Source of the DNA: Neostapfia colusana | Lineage: Eukaryota > Streptophyta > Magnoliopsida > Poales > Poaceae | NCBI GenBank assembly: GCA_030760725.1 | Contig: JASWHV010000011.1 | Coordinates: 85,599,765 to 85,663,764, forward strand | Reading direction: 5' to 3' | DNA: 64,000 bases | Shown: in pieces, positions 36,225 through 45,508 of the stretch | How the letters are laid out: every line of letters starts with the position of its first letter | Position numbering within the stretch: position 1 is the stretch's first letter | Notes under the pieces: generated by a model | The model's database searches: none | The model's input: the letters and a program-made list of their open reading frames with translations, nothing else | Told to the model about the DNA's origin: nothing | Program-made: the position numbers and the translations under genes

Positions 36225-36632
36225 TGTAACACCCCAAAATTTTGATTCAAAACACTAAATCATGTTAAGAGGGGAATTTAAAAATTTTTGGACGTGTTGC
36301 ATGTTTTGCAAAAATTCAAATTCAAACTGGAATTCAAATTAAACTCAAATCAGAAAAGAAATGGAAAAAGAAAAAGAGAAAACAGAAAAAAACCGGCCAG
36401 TGGGCCGAAACCCACCAGCCGGCCCAACTTACCCCGCGCCAGCCCGCAGCCGCGCGCCCGCGCTTTCTCACGCTGACAGGAGGGACCCACCCGGGCTTCG
36501 TCTTCAACCTCGCGCCGCGCCGGACTCTTTCTCACCGAATCCAAACCGATCGGAACTGCTGCGGATCACAGCCAAATTTCGCTCGAGGAGGATACAGACA
36601 TGATATAAACCACCTCGCCGCCCTCCCCCGTC

Positions 36633-36639
36633 TATAAAA
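36633..36639 (+). promoter_or_regulatory. TATA box of R4 5' LTR
   Basis: TATAAAA in CCCCCGTCTATAAAAACCCC, about 0.4 kb into the LTR. The same motif is at 45917-45923 in the 3' LTR. Confidence 0.65.
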
Positions 36640-37957
36640 ACCCCGGCCCCGTTCTGTTTTTCCCACGCGATCGCCGATTTTTACTCCGGTGAGAACCGAG
36701 ATTTCTCCGGTGAATTCCGGCCGATCTAAGCTCGGAAACTCCGATCTAACTCGCTGGTCTTGATCCACCGCCTCCGGGGAACCTTGCAGGTGCAGAAAAC
36801 TCGGTGACTTGCGGTGTAAACACAGCGCCGACGAGCTTCGCCATGGTTTTGCCTCGGACCTCGCCGCCGATCACCTCCCAAGACCTCCGAGCTCAAGAAA
36901 ACCCCCGAGGTGAGATCCCCGACCTCTCCTCTACCGATCTATGCCATAAGATCACAGTTCAAGGCAGAATTCTCGAGGATCCGAAAGTTTCCGGCGAGAT
37001 CGCCGCTTCCCGCCGCCGTGCGCCGCCGGCAGCGCCGCCCGCGCTCGATCAGAGCGACGTGGCCGCTTGTGCGCCGTTTATTTTAAATCGCACGGTAGGG
37101 TTTAAACCCCCGCGTACCGGTTCGATGTTATAATCTCGGCCGTCGGTTTAAAATCGGATGGTCCACGTCAGCCCCGCGTTATAAAGACTGGAATTCTTAC
37201 GTGCTACCCCCTGGGGTTCTCGGGAAATAAGAGCTAGCCCCGGAAACTTCTGATCTAGCCCCTGGAACTCCAGAAAATCATGTAAATTCATTTAAAAATC
37301 AGTTTTAGCCCCTGGACTTAATAAAAATTAGGAAAAACAACTCTGATAAGTGTAGCTAGACCCCTGGAAATTATGAAAATAATATTATAGACCCTGTAAT
37401 GGGGTGAGTTCATTATTTTAGCCCTGTTTAGTATTTAATTTAGAAAATTGAATATGTAACTAGTGTTTAAAAATTAAAAAGTGGGACAAACATAATTGTC
37501 AAAATTAAGTTAAAGATTTTCTCAGTGTTTAGAAAATTTTGGAGTGAGATAAAAGCATATTTTGGACTGAATTGAATCTGGTTAATTTATTATTCACATT
37601 TAGGAACACATTTTTAAGTAAAGAATAGTTATAGAAAATAGGGAAAATAATTGTGAAATAGTTTACATCAGAGGAAAAGGTCAAAATATGTTATTAAATT
37701 ATTTAGGACCAGAACCTATTCTGTTTAGATGATGTGTATTACTAATTTCATAATAAAATACACATTTATGCATAGGAAAATAAATCTGAAAATATAGCAA
37801 CTAGTAAATGATAAATGGAGTTTCTAAAATCCAAAAAATTCAGTTTAGGGTTGGTAGAAATTCTGAAGGCACATATGGAGAAGAAAAATACTTTTCATAC
37901 ATACTTGGTAGTGAAAAGGTGTAGTAGTTTAATATAAGGAATTTATTTAAAATTGAA

Positions 37958-38014
<57 letters not shown>
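37958..38014 (+). repeat. (CA)n(TA)n microsatellite in R4 5' LTR
   Basis: About 23 bp of CA followed by 34 bp of TA. The 3' LTR copy at 47243-47268 is about half as long, so the tract has changed since insertion. Confidence 0.95.
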
Positions 38015-38017
<3 letters not shown>

Positions 38018-39693
38018 TGTAAGTATAAATATAAACACCAAAGTAGGAATCATATACATATAAATAAAAGTGTATGCAAGACACAGATCAACACACATAG
38101 AGTAACCACAACACATATAATGGTGAATGAATTTCATAAATATGAATGTGTGGTTTGTATGAAGTGGAAGTGTGAACTATGTCTTATGGATTGTTGTTTT
38201 TCTTTTGCTATGTGTGATGGTGTGATGTAGAACCTGCTCAAGAGGAAGTTATTCCTTTCCAAGACCAGGACTACCCATTTCAAGAGCAGCAAGAAGGAGG
38301 CAAGTGTCCTTGACCACTTTGATCCTATGCTAGGATGTGTAGATAGAATTATTTGCATTGTCAAATGAAATATGAAACCCATGCTAGGAAGTTTCCCTAG
38401 AATTGCATTACCTTGTTTCCTTGTAGCTTGGGATGGGATTTATTTTGTCATGTCATTTATTTACATGCATATGCTTAGCCATGCTTAGAATGGGATATTT
38501 GGGATATGAGATCATCAGTTTATTATACCATACTCTTGAATGAGCTATTGTGAGTTATGAAGAGGTAGGGATCAAGGCAAGTTGGATGTTTTGGTTGTGT
38601 GCTGGGTGCACGAGAGATGGGTTTGTGTTTAGTACTTGCCTGGATCTTAAGGACCGGTTCATGGAGCATGTAACCTGGCTTTACAGTGCCAACCACATGC
38701 TGAGATGGGGCAGCTTGGCCAATTAATTAGGTGTATCCCCGGCGTAGTATGGGTGTGTTGGATGGTGCGGGGAGTAGGTGTCAGCTGGACTACCATATGA
38801 ACCGCAAGGCTCAAGAGGGGTCCACTGCAGCGGGGTTGGAGCCTCTTGTATGCTGTTAGGGGTGAAACCTCAGTGGGCCCACGCTCGTCGGGAATCCCTT
38901 TGTAAAGGCTTCGTAGTGATCTCCTGGCTACACACCTGGGAAGTGTGAATGTGGTTCGTAGCCACTGGCATAATGGAGGTTCTTTTAGTCCACTCGGCAA
39001 CGGGGGATGAAATCACTACATGTGGGTACAGTGGTACAAACTCTGCAGAGTCAAAACTGTCGTGACAGCCGTGCTCACGGTCAAGAGCGGCTTGGACTTA
39101 TTCATGATTAGAGGATTGATGGTTTTGGAAGTTAAGCGGGGAGCTTAACATTGGAAATGATGTTATGGTTATTGGATTATGATGATGGGATGGGAGATTG
39201 GGACCATTTCACCTGTGTAGTAATGTAGGTGCTTAACAAGCTAAGGTGATAGGTATTAATTGCATAGTGCTTTAACCATGAGTTCAACCTCTCCTTGTTC
39301 TAGCCATGCATGATATAATTTTCCCACACTTGCTGAGTACCCTTGGTACTCAACCTTGCATATTTGTTGGTTTATATTGCTGCTCAGGTCAAGACAATGA
39401 GGTGGTGTATAATGACCAAGACTTTGGACCCGAGGAAGGTTTCTAGGTTCATGGAGACCCCCGGGCAACGCCTGTGATGGAGCCCTAAAGAATAATATTC
39501 CGCTGCTAGTTTATTTACTTGCGATGAACTTATTATTGTCCATCGAGACATTTACTATGTAAGACTTACTTATATTCGACACATGGCTTGTAATAAATGA
39601 TGCTTCACTATTTGTCATCACATGTATGAGAAAATGATCCTGGCATACATGTGATATTCACTTGGTTGTTCTTCGGAAAAACCGGGTGTGACA

Positions 39694-39914
39694 GAGGTGG
39701 TATCAGAGCCAAGGTTGCCCGTAGGAACGTGGACCTAGGTAGAAATGGACGTATTTAAGGGCCCTATTTTCTTAAAAACTATTTTCCAAGGTGTGGGTTG
39801 AAGAGTGTTATTTAAGGAGTCATTTTCTTCATCTTACCCCAAATTTTCATTCAAAATAAGATTTTTGTTTAAAAAATTTTTATCTAACCTAATTTTAAAT
39901 TCTTTTTGTTTTAG
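39694..39914 (+). other. R4 primer binding site and leader
   Basis: GAG is followed by GTGGTATCAGAGCC (39697-39710), the initiator-Met tRNA primer site. A short AT-rich leader of about 200 bp then runs to the first ORF. Confidence 0.9.
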
Positions 39915-40694
39915 ATGGTTCGCATGATTCGCACCGCTCGCAAGTCCACAGGAGGGAGAGTTCCCGTAGTTGCCCTTGCCGAAAGAGAGGAGAGCCGTCC
40001 GGTGACGTACCTTTCCTACGGATTGGCAGTAGGAGGCTTATTGCGCCGTCTTCGGCGTATGCTCGAAGCCGCCGGCAATACGGGCAAGCTAATCATCCAC
40101 TATAACTCCACCAGGACCATCCGTGAGAAGAGCGAAGAATGGAGTTCAGAGATGAGGATAATACACGAAAATCAGCTGCTTAAGATCCACCACTCTCCAG
40201 CTTGTAGAGCGACACAGGTCGATGCGGAGAAAGATGTCACCTGGGAGGCCATCACCTGCCAGAGTCACATCTATCGTCGCCACTTGGACAAAACTGAGTA
40301 CATGTATGTCCTCCAACGTGAGAGTGGTACCACGGAGTACAAGTACCCACCGGTGCAGCAAGGGACTTCCCATGAGCACATGGACTTGTGCTTGGAGGAT
40401 GCTGCTATGCTCAGCACTCGACTGCAGGAGTGTCAACAAGAGCTTCAGGATGTCCGAGACACCCTGAAGGAAACGGAGGCGTTGCTGCGAGCTTGCTTAA
40501 AGGCGAGAGAAAGAGGAGATGGGAATGAACTGTGTGTCACCGTGAATGATACATGGACTCCTGACTCCCCGGATCGCCGAGCGATCAGGCGTCGTCGCAC
40601 TTCTCCACCAACAGCCTCCCCACCCAAAGCAGAGTCAGAAGGTAGCCGAAATGAGGAGGAAGATCCCGAGGAGCCAGCTCAAGAGAACGAGTAG
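39915..40694 (+). CDS. R4 ORF0: 259-residue protein with histone H3 tail-like N terminus
   Basis: This intact frame lies between the primer site and gag, where R2 and R3 have no ORF. Residues 7-14 read TARKSTGG, identical to the H3 N-terminal tail and in the same register. M1, R3, P17, L21 and A22 also agree, giving 13 matches in the first 22 residues. H3 Lys4 and Lys14 (residues 5 and 15 here) are Ile and Arg. Nothing after that resembles the H3 histone fold. The middle has LLRRLRRML (42-50) and is otherwise unrecognised. Residues about 155-200 are heptad-like and probably coiled coil. A basic patch RRAIRRRR (221-228) could be a nuclear signal, and the tail (237-259) is acidic. A role in chromatin is inference. 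The ATG at 39915 is the first in the frame. Confidence 0.8.
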   Translation: MVRMIRTARKSTGGRVPVVALAEREESRPVTYLSYGLAVGGLLRRLRRMLEAAGNTGKLIIHYNSTRTIREKSEEWSSEMRIIHENQLLKIHHSPACRATQVDAEKDVTWEAITCQSHIYRRHLDKTEYMYVLQRESGTTEYKYPPVQQGTSHEHMDLCLEDAAMLSTRLQECQQELQDVRDTLKETEALLRACLKARERGDGNELCVTVNDTWTPDSPDRRAIRRRRTSPPTASPPKAESEGSRNEEEDPEEPAQENE

Positions 40695-40993
40695 TGTAGA
40701 GTCTTTCCCTTAGCTAGCAAGAGGTCGAGTAGTCAAGTCGTTACGAAGTTAATGGTGTGTTAATGCTTGGTGTGTGACGTGAGTTGTGGAAGCCATGAGC
40801 AATTGTCCACAACCTCGTCTTCAGATTGTTTTGCTTTGGTGTGAACCCACAGGAAATAATAGTGCATTTATTTGGTGTGAGATATGAACCCTCGTAAAAG
40901 TATAACAAAGCCTCAACACTTTAAAGTACAAACAAATGAAAGTAGTAAGATGATACTAAATGATTTCAAATTAACATTGGTTGATTCTGCCAG
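40695..40993 (+). other. R4 spacer between ORF0 and gag
   Basis: About 300 bp of AT-rich sequence with stops in all frames near gag. How gag is translated downstream of ORF0 is not evident; splicing, re-initiation or a separate transcript are possible. Confidence 0.6.
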
Positions 40994-43900
40994 ATGGCCG
41001 GAAGAGGAAAAGGACGTGCTGCCAACCCCGCCAACAACAACGATGAGGCATGCAACCCTCATCTTGCTGGAGGCCAGGACCGGGGTGGTCGCCGTGAAGA
41101 AGTTGATCCTCTCCACCAAATGCTGGAGAACCAAAATCAGCTCATCCAGAACTTGACTCAAGTGGTGGCCAACTTGCATCAAGTTCCACCTCCACAAGCT
41201 GCACCACGCAAACCAAGGTTGAGTGAGTTTCTAGGAACTCAACCTCCAAAGTTTGCAAGTGCTGCTAAACCTCTGGAGGCAGATGATTGGCTGAAGACCA
41301 TTGAAAGTAAGATGAGGATTATACAATGCCAAGGGTATGAGAGGGTGCTGTTTGCCTCTCATCAATTGCATGGACCTGCTGCTGATTGGTGGACCGCCTA
41401 CGTGGCCGCCCATCATGACCCTGAGAACATCACTTGGGAAGAGTTCAAGCGTAGCTTCCGCAACCATTACATCCCAAGAGGTGAACTCAAAAACAAGAGG
41501 AAGGAGTTTTTGGGACTGCAGCAGGGAAACATGACGGTGAGGGAATACCTCACTAAATTTACTCAACTATCCCGTTATGCTCCACGAGACATAGAGACTG
41601 ATGAGCAGAAACAAGATTGTTTCGTGGAAGGACTTACCGCAGAGATGCAGTGTGCAATGTCCTCAAATGAGTATGAAAGCTTCCAAAAGATGGTGGACAG
41701 AGCATTTGTGGTAGAAAGGAAGCTAAAGGCCCTGGAAAATGAGAATAAGAGGAAGGCCGGGTGGTCACATCAAGCCTCAGGGAGCAACACCCGCCCACGT
41801 ATGATGCAGCAACCTACGGGGCAGACGAGCCGTGCTGCGGTACCCTATTCAGCACCAAGAGGGTACAACCCAAACTACAGGCCTCCCGCAGCACCAGCAC
41901 AGCCGCAACGTCAGTTTGTGCAGCAGCCTCGCCCCGCATATCCACCTCGACCAGCAGTGCAAGGACCCCCAAACCAACCCCAAGACAACAAAGGCCAGGC
42001 ATCTAAGTTTGGGATGCAATGTTTCAGCTGTGGTGAAGTGGGGCACTACGCCCATAAATGCCCAAAGAAGAAGCCTGCGCCGCCACAACAGCAGAATGTA
42101 ATGAGAGGACGGGTGAACCACGTCACTATGGAGGAAGCACAAGAGGCACCCGACGTGGTAGTTGGTAAGTTTCCTGCCAATTTACACCTTGCAACTCTGC
42201 TGTTTGATTCTGGTGCTACCCACTCGTTCATTGCTCAAGGGTTTGTTAAGAAGCATGACCTAGCAACCACACAAATGAACCATATGCTAGCGGTAAACTC
42301 TCCAGGTGGAGAAACAAGGACAAGACAAGTGTGTCCCAAAGTGAACCTAGACATTAATGGGGTAGTATTTACTGCTAACCTCATAGTGATAGATTCACAA
42401 GGGATAGATATTATTTTGGGTATGGATTGGTTGACCAAACATAAAGGAATCATCCATTGTTCGACTAGAACGGTGGAACTAACTCACCCTAGTGGCACAA
42501 GAGTAAAGTTCATAACGATACACGAGCCTAGGAGGGACATTAAATTAAATCAAGTGGAGGTGAAAGTTGAGGAAATCAGGACTATCAGTGAATATCCAGA
42601 TGTTTTTCCGGAGGAGTTGCCAGGTATGCCTCCCGACCGTGACGTGGAATTCGCAATTGAGCTAGTACCGGGAACAGCCCCGATATACAAGAGACCTTAT
42701 CGAATGGACTCCAAGCAGCTGGAAGAGCTCAAGGATCATTTGAGAGAATTGACGGAGAAGGGGTATATTCGCCCTAGTTCCTCACCATGGGGAGCTCCGG
42801 TGATATTTGTGCCCAAGAAAGACGGAACCCAAAGGTTATGCGTGGATTACCGTGCTTTGAATGAGGTAACCATCAAGAACAAGTACCCATTGCCTTGCAT
42901 TGAAGACTTGTTTGATCAGTTGAGGGGAGCTTGTGTGTTCTCAAAAATTGATCTCAGGTCGGGATACCACCAACTCAAGATAAGGCAATCTGATATTCCC
43001 AAGACAGCTTTCGTATCTCGGTACGGACTGTATGAATACACTGTCATGCCTTTCGGGCTAACCAATGCCCCGGCATACTTCATGTACCTCATGAACAAGG
43101 TATTCATGGAATATCTGGACAAATTTGTGGTGGTTTTCATAGATGATATTCTCGTCTTCTCCAAAGATGAAGAAGAATATGAGAAACATCTAAGGTTGGT
43201 GTTGCAGAGGCTGAGAGAACATCAACTATATGCCAAATTGAGCAAGTGTGAGTTTTGGCTGAAGAGAGTTCCCTTTTTAGGACATATAATCTCGGAAGGA
43301 GGAATCTCCGTAGATCCCACCAAAATCGAGGATATCCAGAAGTGGAAGACCCCTGAAAATGTCGGGGAAGTTCGAAGCTTTTTGCGATTGGCTGGATACT
43401 ATCGACGGTTTATTGAGGGATTCTCCAAGATCTCAAGACCTCTCACCAAACTGTTGGAGAAGGGAATCACATTCACCTGGACGCCACAGTGCGAGACGAG
43501 CTTTCAGGAGCTAAAGGAGAGATTGACAACAGCCCCAGTGTTGGTTATGCCGGATATGCAGAAGAATTTCACAGTGTACTGCGATGCCTCTGGAAATGGG
43601 TTGGGATGTGTTCTCATGCAAGAAGGACATGTCGTGGCATATGCATCACGGCAGCTTCGGAAGCACGAGAAGAACTATCCTACACATGACCTAGAACTAG
43701 CCGCAGTGGTACACGCGTTGAAAATTTGGCGGCACTATTTGATGGGGAAGAGGACAGAGATATATATGGATCATAAGAGTTTGAAGTACATATTCACACA
43801 GCCAGATCTCAACCTCAGACAAAGGAGATGGTTAGAGCTAATCAATGACTTTGATGTGGGCATCAACTATCATCCCGGGAAAGCAAACGTCGTGGCCGAT

Positions 43901-45463
43901 GCTTTGAGTCGGAAAGTGCAGGTCAATAAGTTGAGCTTGAAGGACATGCCTGCAGAATTGAAGGACGAGGTTATAAGGCTCAATCTATGTCTAGTAAATA
44001 GTGGTGAAGCCATCGCCATGGAAGTGGACTCCACACTCGAGCGAGACATACGCGAGGGCCAAAAGAATGATGAGAAGATACAAGAGATCAGACAGCTCAT
44101 CAAGGAAAATAAAGCTCCTGGTTTTAGAGAGGATGAACAAGGAACGGTGTGGCACGGGAAAAGGATCTGTGTGCCAGAAGTAAAGGAGATCCGTGAATTA
44201 ATTTTGAAGGAGGCTCACGATTCCGACTATTCCATTCATCCTGGGAGTACGAAGATGTACCAGGACCTCAAGAGCAGGTATTGGTGGTATGGCATGAAGC
44301 GAGATGTCGCGGAACATGTTGCCCTATGTGACACATGTCAGTTGGTGAAAGCAGAACATCAACGACCCGCGGGATTATTGCAACCACTCAAAGTGCCTGA
44401 ATGGAAATGGGAAGAAATCAGCATGGATTTTGTCGTGGGATTGCCTAGGACCCAATCCGGGTATGATTCAATATGGGTCATTATTGATAGGCTAACCAAG
44501 GTAGCTCATTTCATCCCCGTGAAAGAAAGCTACAGCGGATCCAAATTGGCAGAATTGTACATGTCAAGGATCGTGTGTTACCATGGAGTGCCAAAGAAGA
44601 TAGTGTCGAACCGAGGGACACAGTTCACCTCGAGGTTTTGGCAGAAGTTGCATGAAACCATGGGAACCCATCTGAACTTCAGCTCTGCCTATCATCCCCA
44701 AACTGACGGGCAGACGGAGAGAACCAATCAGATCCTTGAAGATATGTTAAGGGCATGTGCACTCAAAAACAATAGGAGTTGGGACAAGAACTTACCGTAT
44801 GCGGAGTTTTCCTATAACAACAGCTATCAAGCTAGTATGAAGATGTCACCGTTTGAAGCTTTGTATGGAAGGAAGTGCAGAACTCCCCTATTTTGGAACC
44901 AAACAGGAGAAAGTAAAGTGTTTGGTCCAGAAGTGCTACAAGAAGCCGAGGCAAAGGTGAGGGAGATTCGCAACAACTTGAGGATAGCACAAACACGCCA
45001 AAAGAGCTATGCCAATGTACGAAGAAGAGAGCTCGTTTTCAACGTGGGAGACTATGTTTATCTCAAGGTGTCCCCTATCAGAGGACTTCGTCGGTTCAAG
45101 GTGAAAGGGAAGTTCTCACCTCGATACATCGGACCCTTTCAAGTTTTGGAAAGGAAAGGCGAAGTGGCGTACCAACTAGAGTTACCGGTTCATCTATCGG
45201 ACGTGCACGATGTATTCCATGTGTCACAACTCAAGAAATGTCTGAGGACGCCTGAAGAGGTGTTACCCATGAATGAAGTGGATGTAGCTGAGGATTTGTC
45301 TTATGCCGAGCAACCATACAAGATTTTGGAGACAATGGAACGCCTCACCAGAAATAAAAGAATCCGGATGTGCAAGGTGCAGTGGAAGCATCACTCAGAA
45401 GAGGAAGCCACCTGGGAACGGGAAGATGAGATCAAGGCACAATTTCCGGAATTGTTTTCTTAG
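40994..45463 (+). CDS. R4 gag-pol polyprotein, 1489 residues, full length
   Basis: One open frame encodes the complete chromovirus polyprotein. Gag occupies about residues 1-340 (DDWLKTIESKMRIIQC; GLQQGNMTVREYLTKF) with a CCHC knuckle at 343-356 (CFSCGEVGHYAHKC). Protease has DSGA at 405-408. Reverse transcriptase has FIDD with Asp717 and Asp718. RNase H has YCDAS with Asp864. The zinc-binding H2C2 domain precedes the integrase core, whose acidic triad positions are 1145, 1206 and 1242 (spacing 61 and 36). Position 1206 is Asn (VSNRG) instead of Asp (VSDRG, as in R2 and R3), so integrase is probably dead. A chromodomain ends the protein (about 1435-1489). Other likely mutations are SFLRLAGYY for SFLGLAGYY, IYMDHKSL for IYTDHKSL, and PLPCIEDL for PLPRIEDL. 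The ATG at 40994 sits just before a typical Gag start. Confidence 0.96.
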   Translation: MAGRGKGRAANPANNNDEACNPHLAGGQDRGGRREEVDPLHQMLENQNQLIQNLTQVVANLHQVPPPQAAPRKPRLSEFLGTQPPKFASAAKPLEADDWLKTIESKMRIIQCQGYERVLFASHQLHGPAADWWTAYVAAHHDPENITWEEFKRSFRNHYIPRGELKNKRKEFLGLQQGNMTVREYLTKFTQLSRYAPRDIETDEQKQDCFVEGLTAEMQCAMSSNEYESFQKMVDRAFVVERKLKALENENKRKAGWSHQASGSNTRPRMMQQPTGQTSRAAVPYSAPRGYNPNYRPPAAPAQPQRQFVQQPRPAYPPRPAVQGPPNQPQDNKGQASKFGMQCFSCGEVGHYAHKCPKKKPAPPQQQNVMRGRVNHVTMEEAQEAPDVVVGKFPANLHLATLLFDSGATHSFIAQGFVKKHDLATTQMNHMLAVNSPGGETRTRQVCPKVNLDINGVVFTANLIVIDSQGIDIILGMDWLTKHKGIIHCSTRTVELTHPSGTRVKFITIHEPRRDIKLNQVEVKVEEIRTISEYPDVFPEELPGMPPDRDVEFAIELVPGTAPIYKRPYRMDSKQLEELKDHLRELTEKGYIRPSSSPWGAPVIFVPKKDGTQRLCVDYRALNEVTIKNKYPLPCIEDLFDQLRGACVFSKIDLRSGYHQLKIRQSDIPKTAFVSRYGLYEYTVMPFGLTNAPAYFMYLMNKVFMEYLDKFVVVFIDDILVFSKDEEEYEKHLRLVLQRLREHQLYAKLSKCEFWLKRVPFLGHIISEGGISVDPTKIEDIQKWKTPENVGEVRSFLRLAGYYRRFIEGFSKISRPLTKLLEKGITFTWTPQCETSFQELKERLTTAPVLVMPDMQKNFTVYCDASGNGLGCVLMQEGHVVAYASRQLRKHEKNYPTHDLELAAVVHALKIWRHYLMGKRTEIYMDHKSLKYIFTQPDLNLRQRRWLELINDFDVGINYHPGKANVVADALSRKVQVNKLSLKDMPAELKDEVIRLNLCLVNSGEAIAMEVDSTLERDIREGQKNDEKIQEIRQLIKENKAPGFREDEQGTVWHGKRICVPEVKEIRELILKEAHDSDYSIHPGSTKMYQDLKSRYWWYGMKRDVAEHVALCDTCQLVKAEHQRPAGLLQPLKVPEWKWEEISMDFVVGLPRTQSGYDSIWVIIDRLTKVAHFIPVKESYSGSKLAELYMSRIVCYHGVPKKIVSNRGTQFTSRFWQKLHETMGTHLNFSSAYHPQTDGQTERTNQILEDMLRACALKNNRSWDKNLPYAEFSYNNSYQASMKMSPFEALYGRKCRTPLFWNQTGESKVFGPEVLQEAEAKVREIRNNLRIAQTRQKSYANVRRRELVFNVGDYVYLKVSPIRGLRRFKVKGKFSPRYIGPFQVLERKGEVAYQLELPVHLSDVHDVFHVSQLKKCLRTPEEVLPMNEVDVAEDLSYAEQPYKILETMERLTRNKRIRMCKVQWKHHSEEEATWEREDEIKAQFPELFS

Positions 45464-45490
45464 AAACACCAATCTCGAGGACGAGATTTC

Positions 45491-45508
45491 TTTTAAGGAG
45501 GGTAGAGC
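45491..45508 (+). other. R4 polypurine tract
   Basis: TTTTAAGGAGGGTAGAGC immediately precedes the TG of the 3' LTR. Confidence 0.88.

Larger units (their letters stand above)
36225..39693 (+). repeat. R4 5' LTR, 3469 bp
   Basis: It starts TGTAACACCCC and ends GGTGTGACA, directly before the primer site. It contains a TATA box at 36633, GC-rich sequence to about 37200, then AT-rich sequence with a dinucleotide microsatellite. No coding frame is convincing. Confidence 0.97.

Noticed and set aside
39915..40694. A genuine histone H3 gene or pseudogene
   Set aside because: Similarity to H3 stops after about residue 22; there is no histone fold and the frame lies precisely between R4 primer site and gag.
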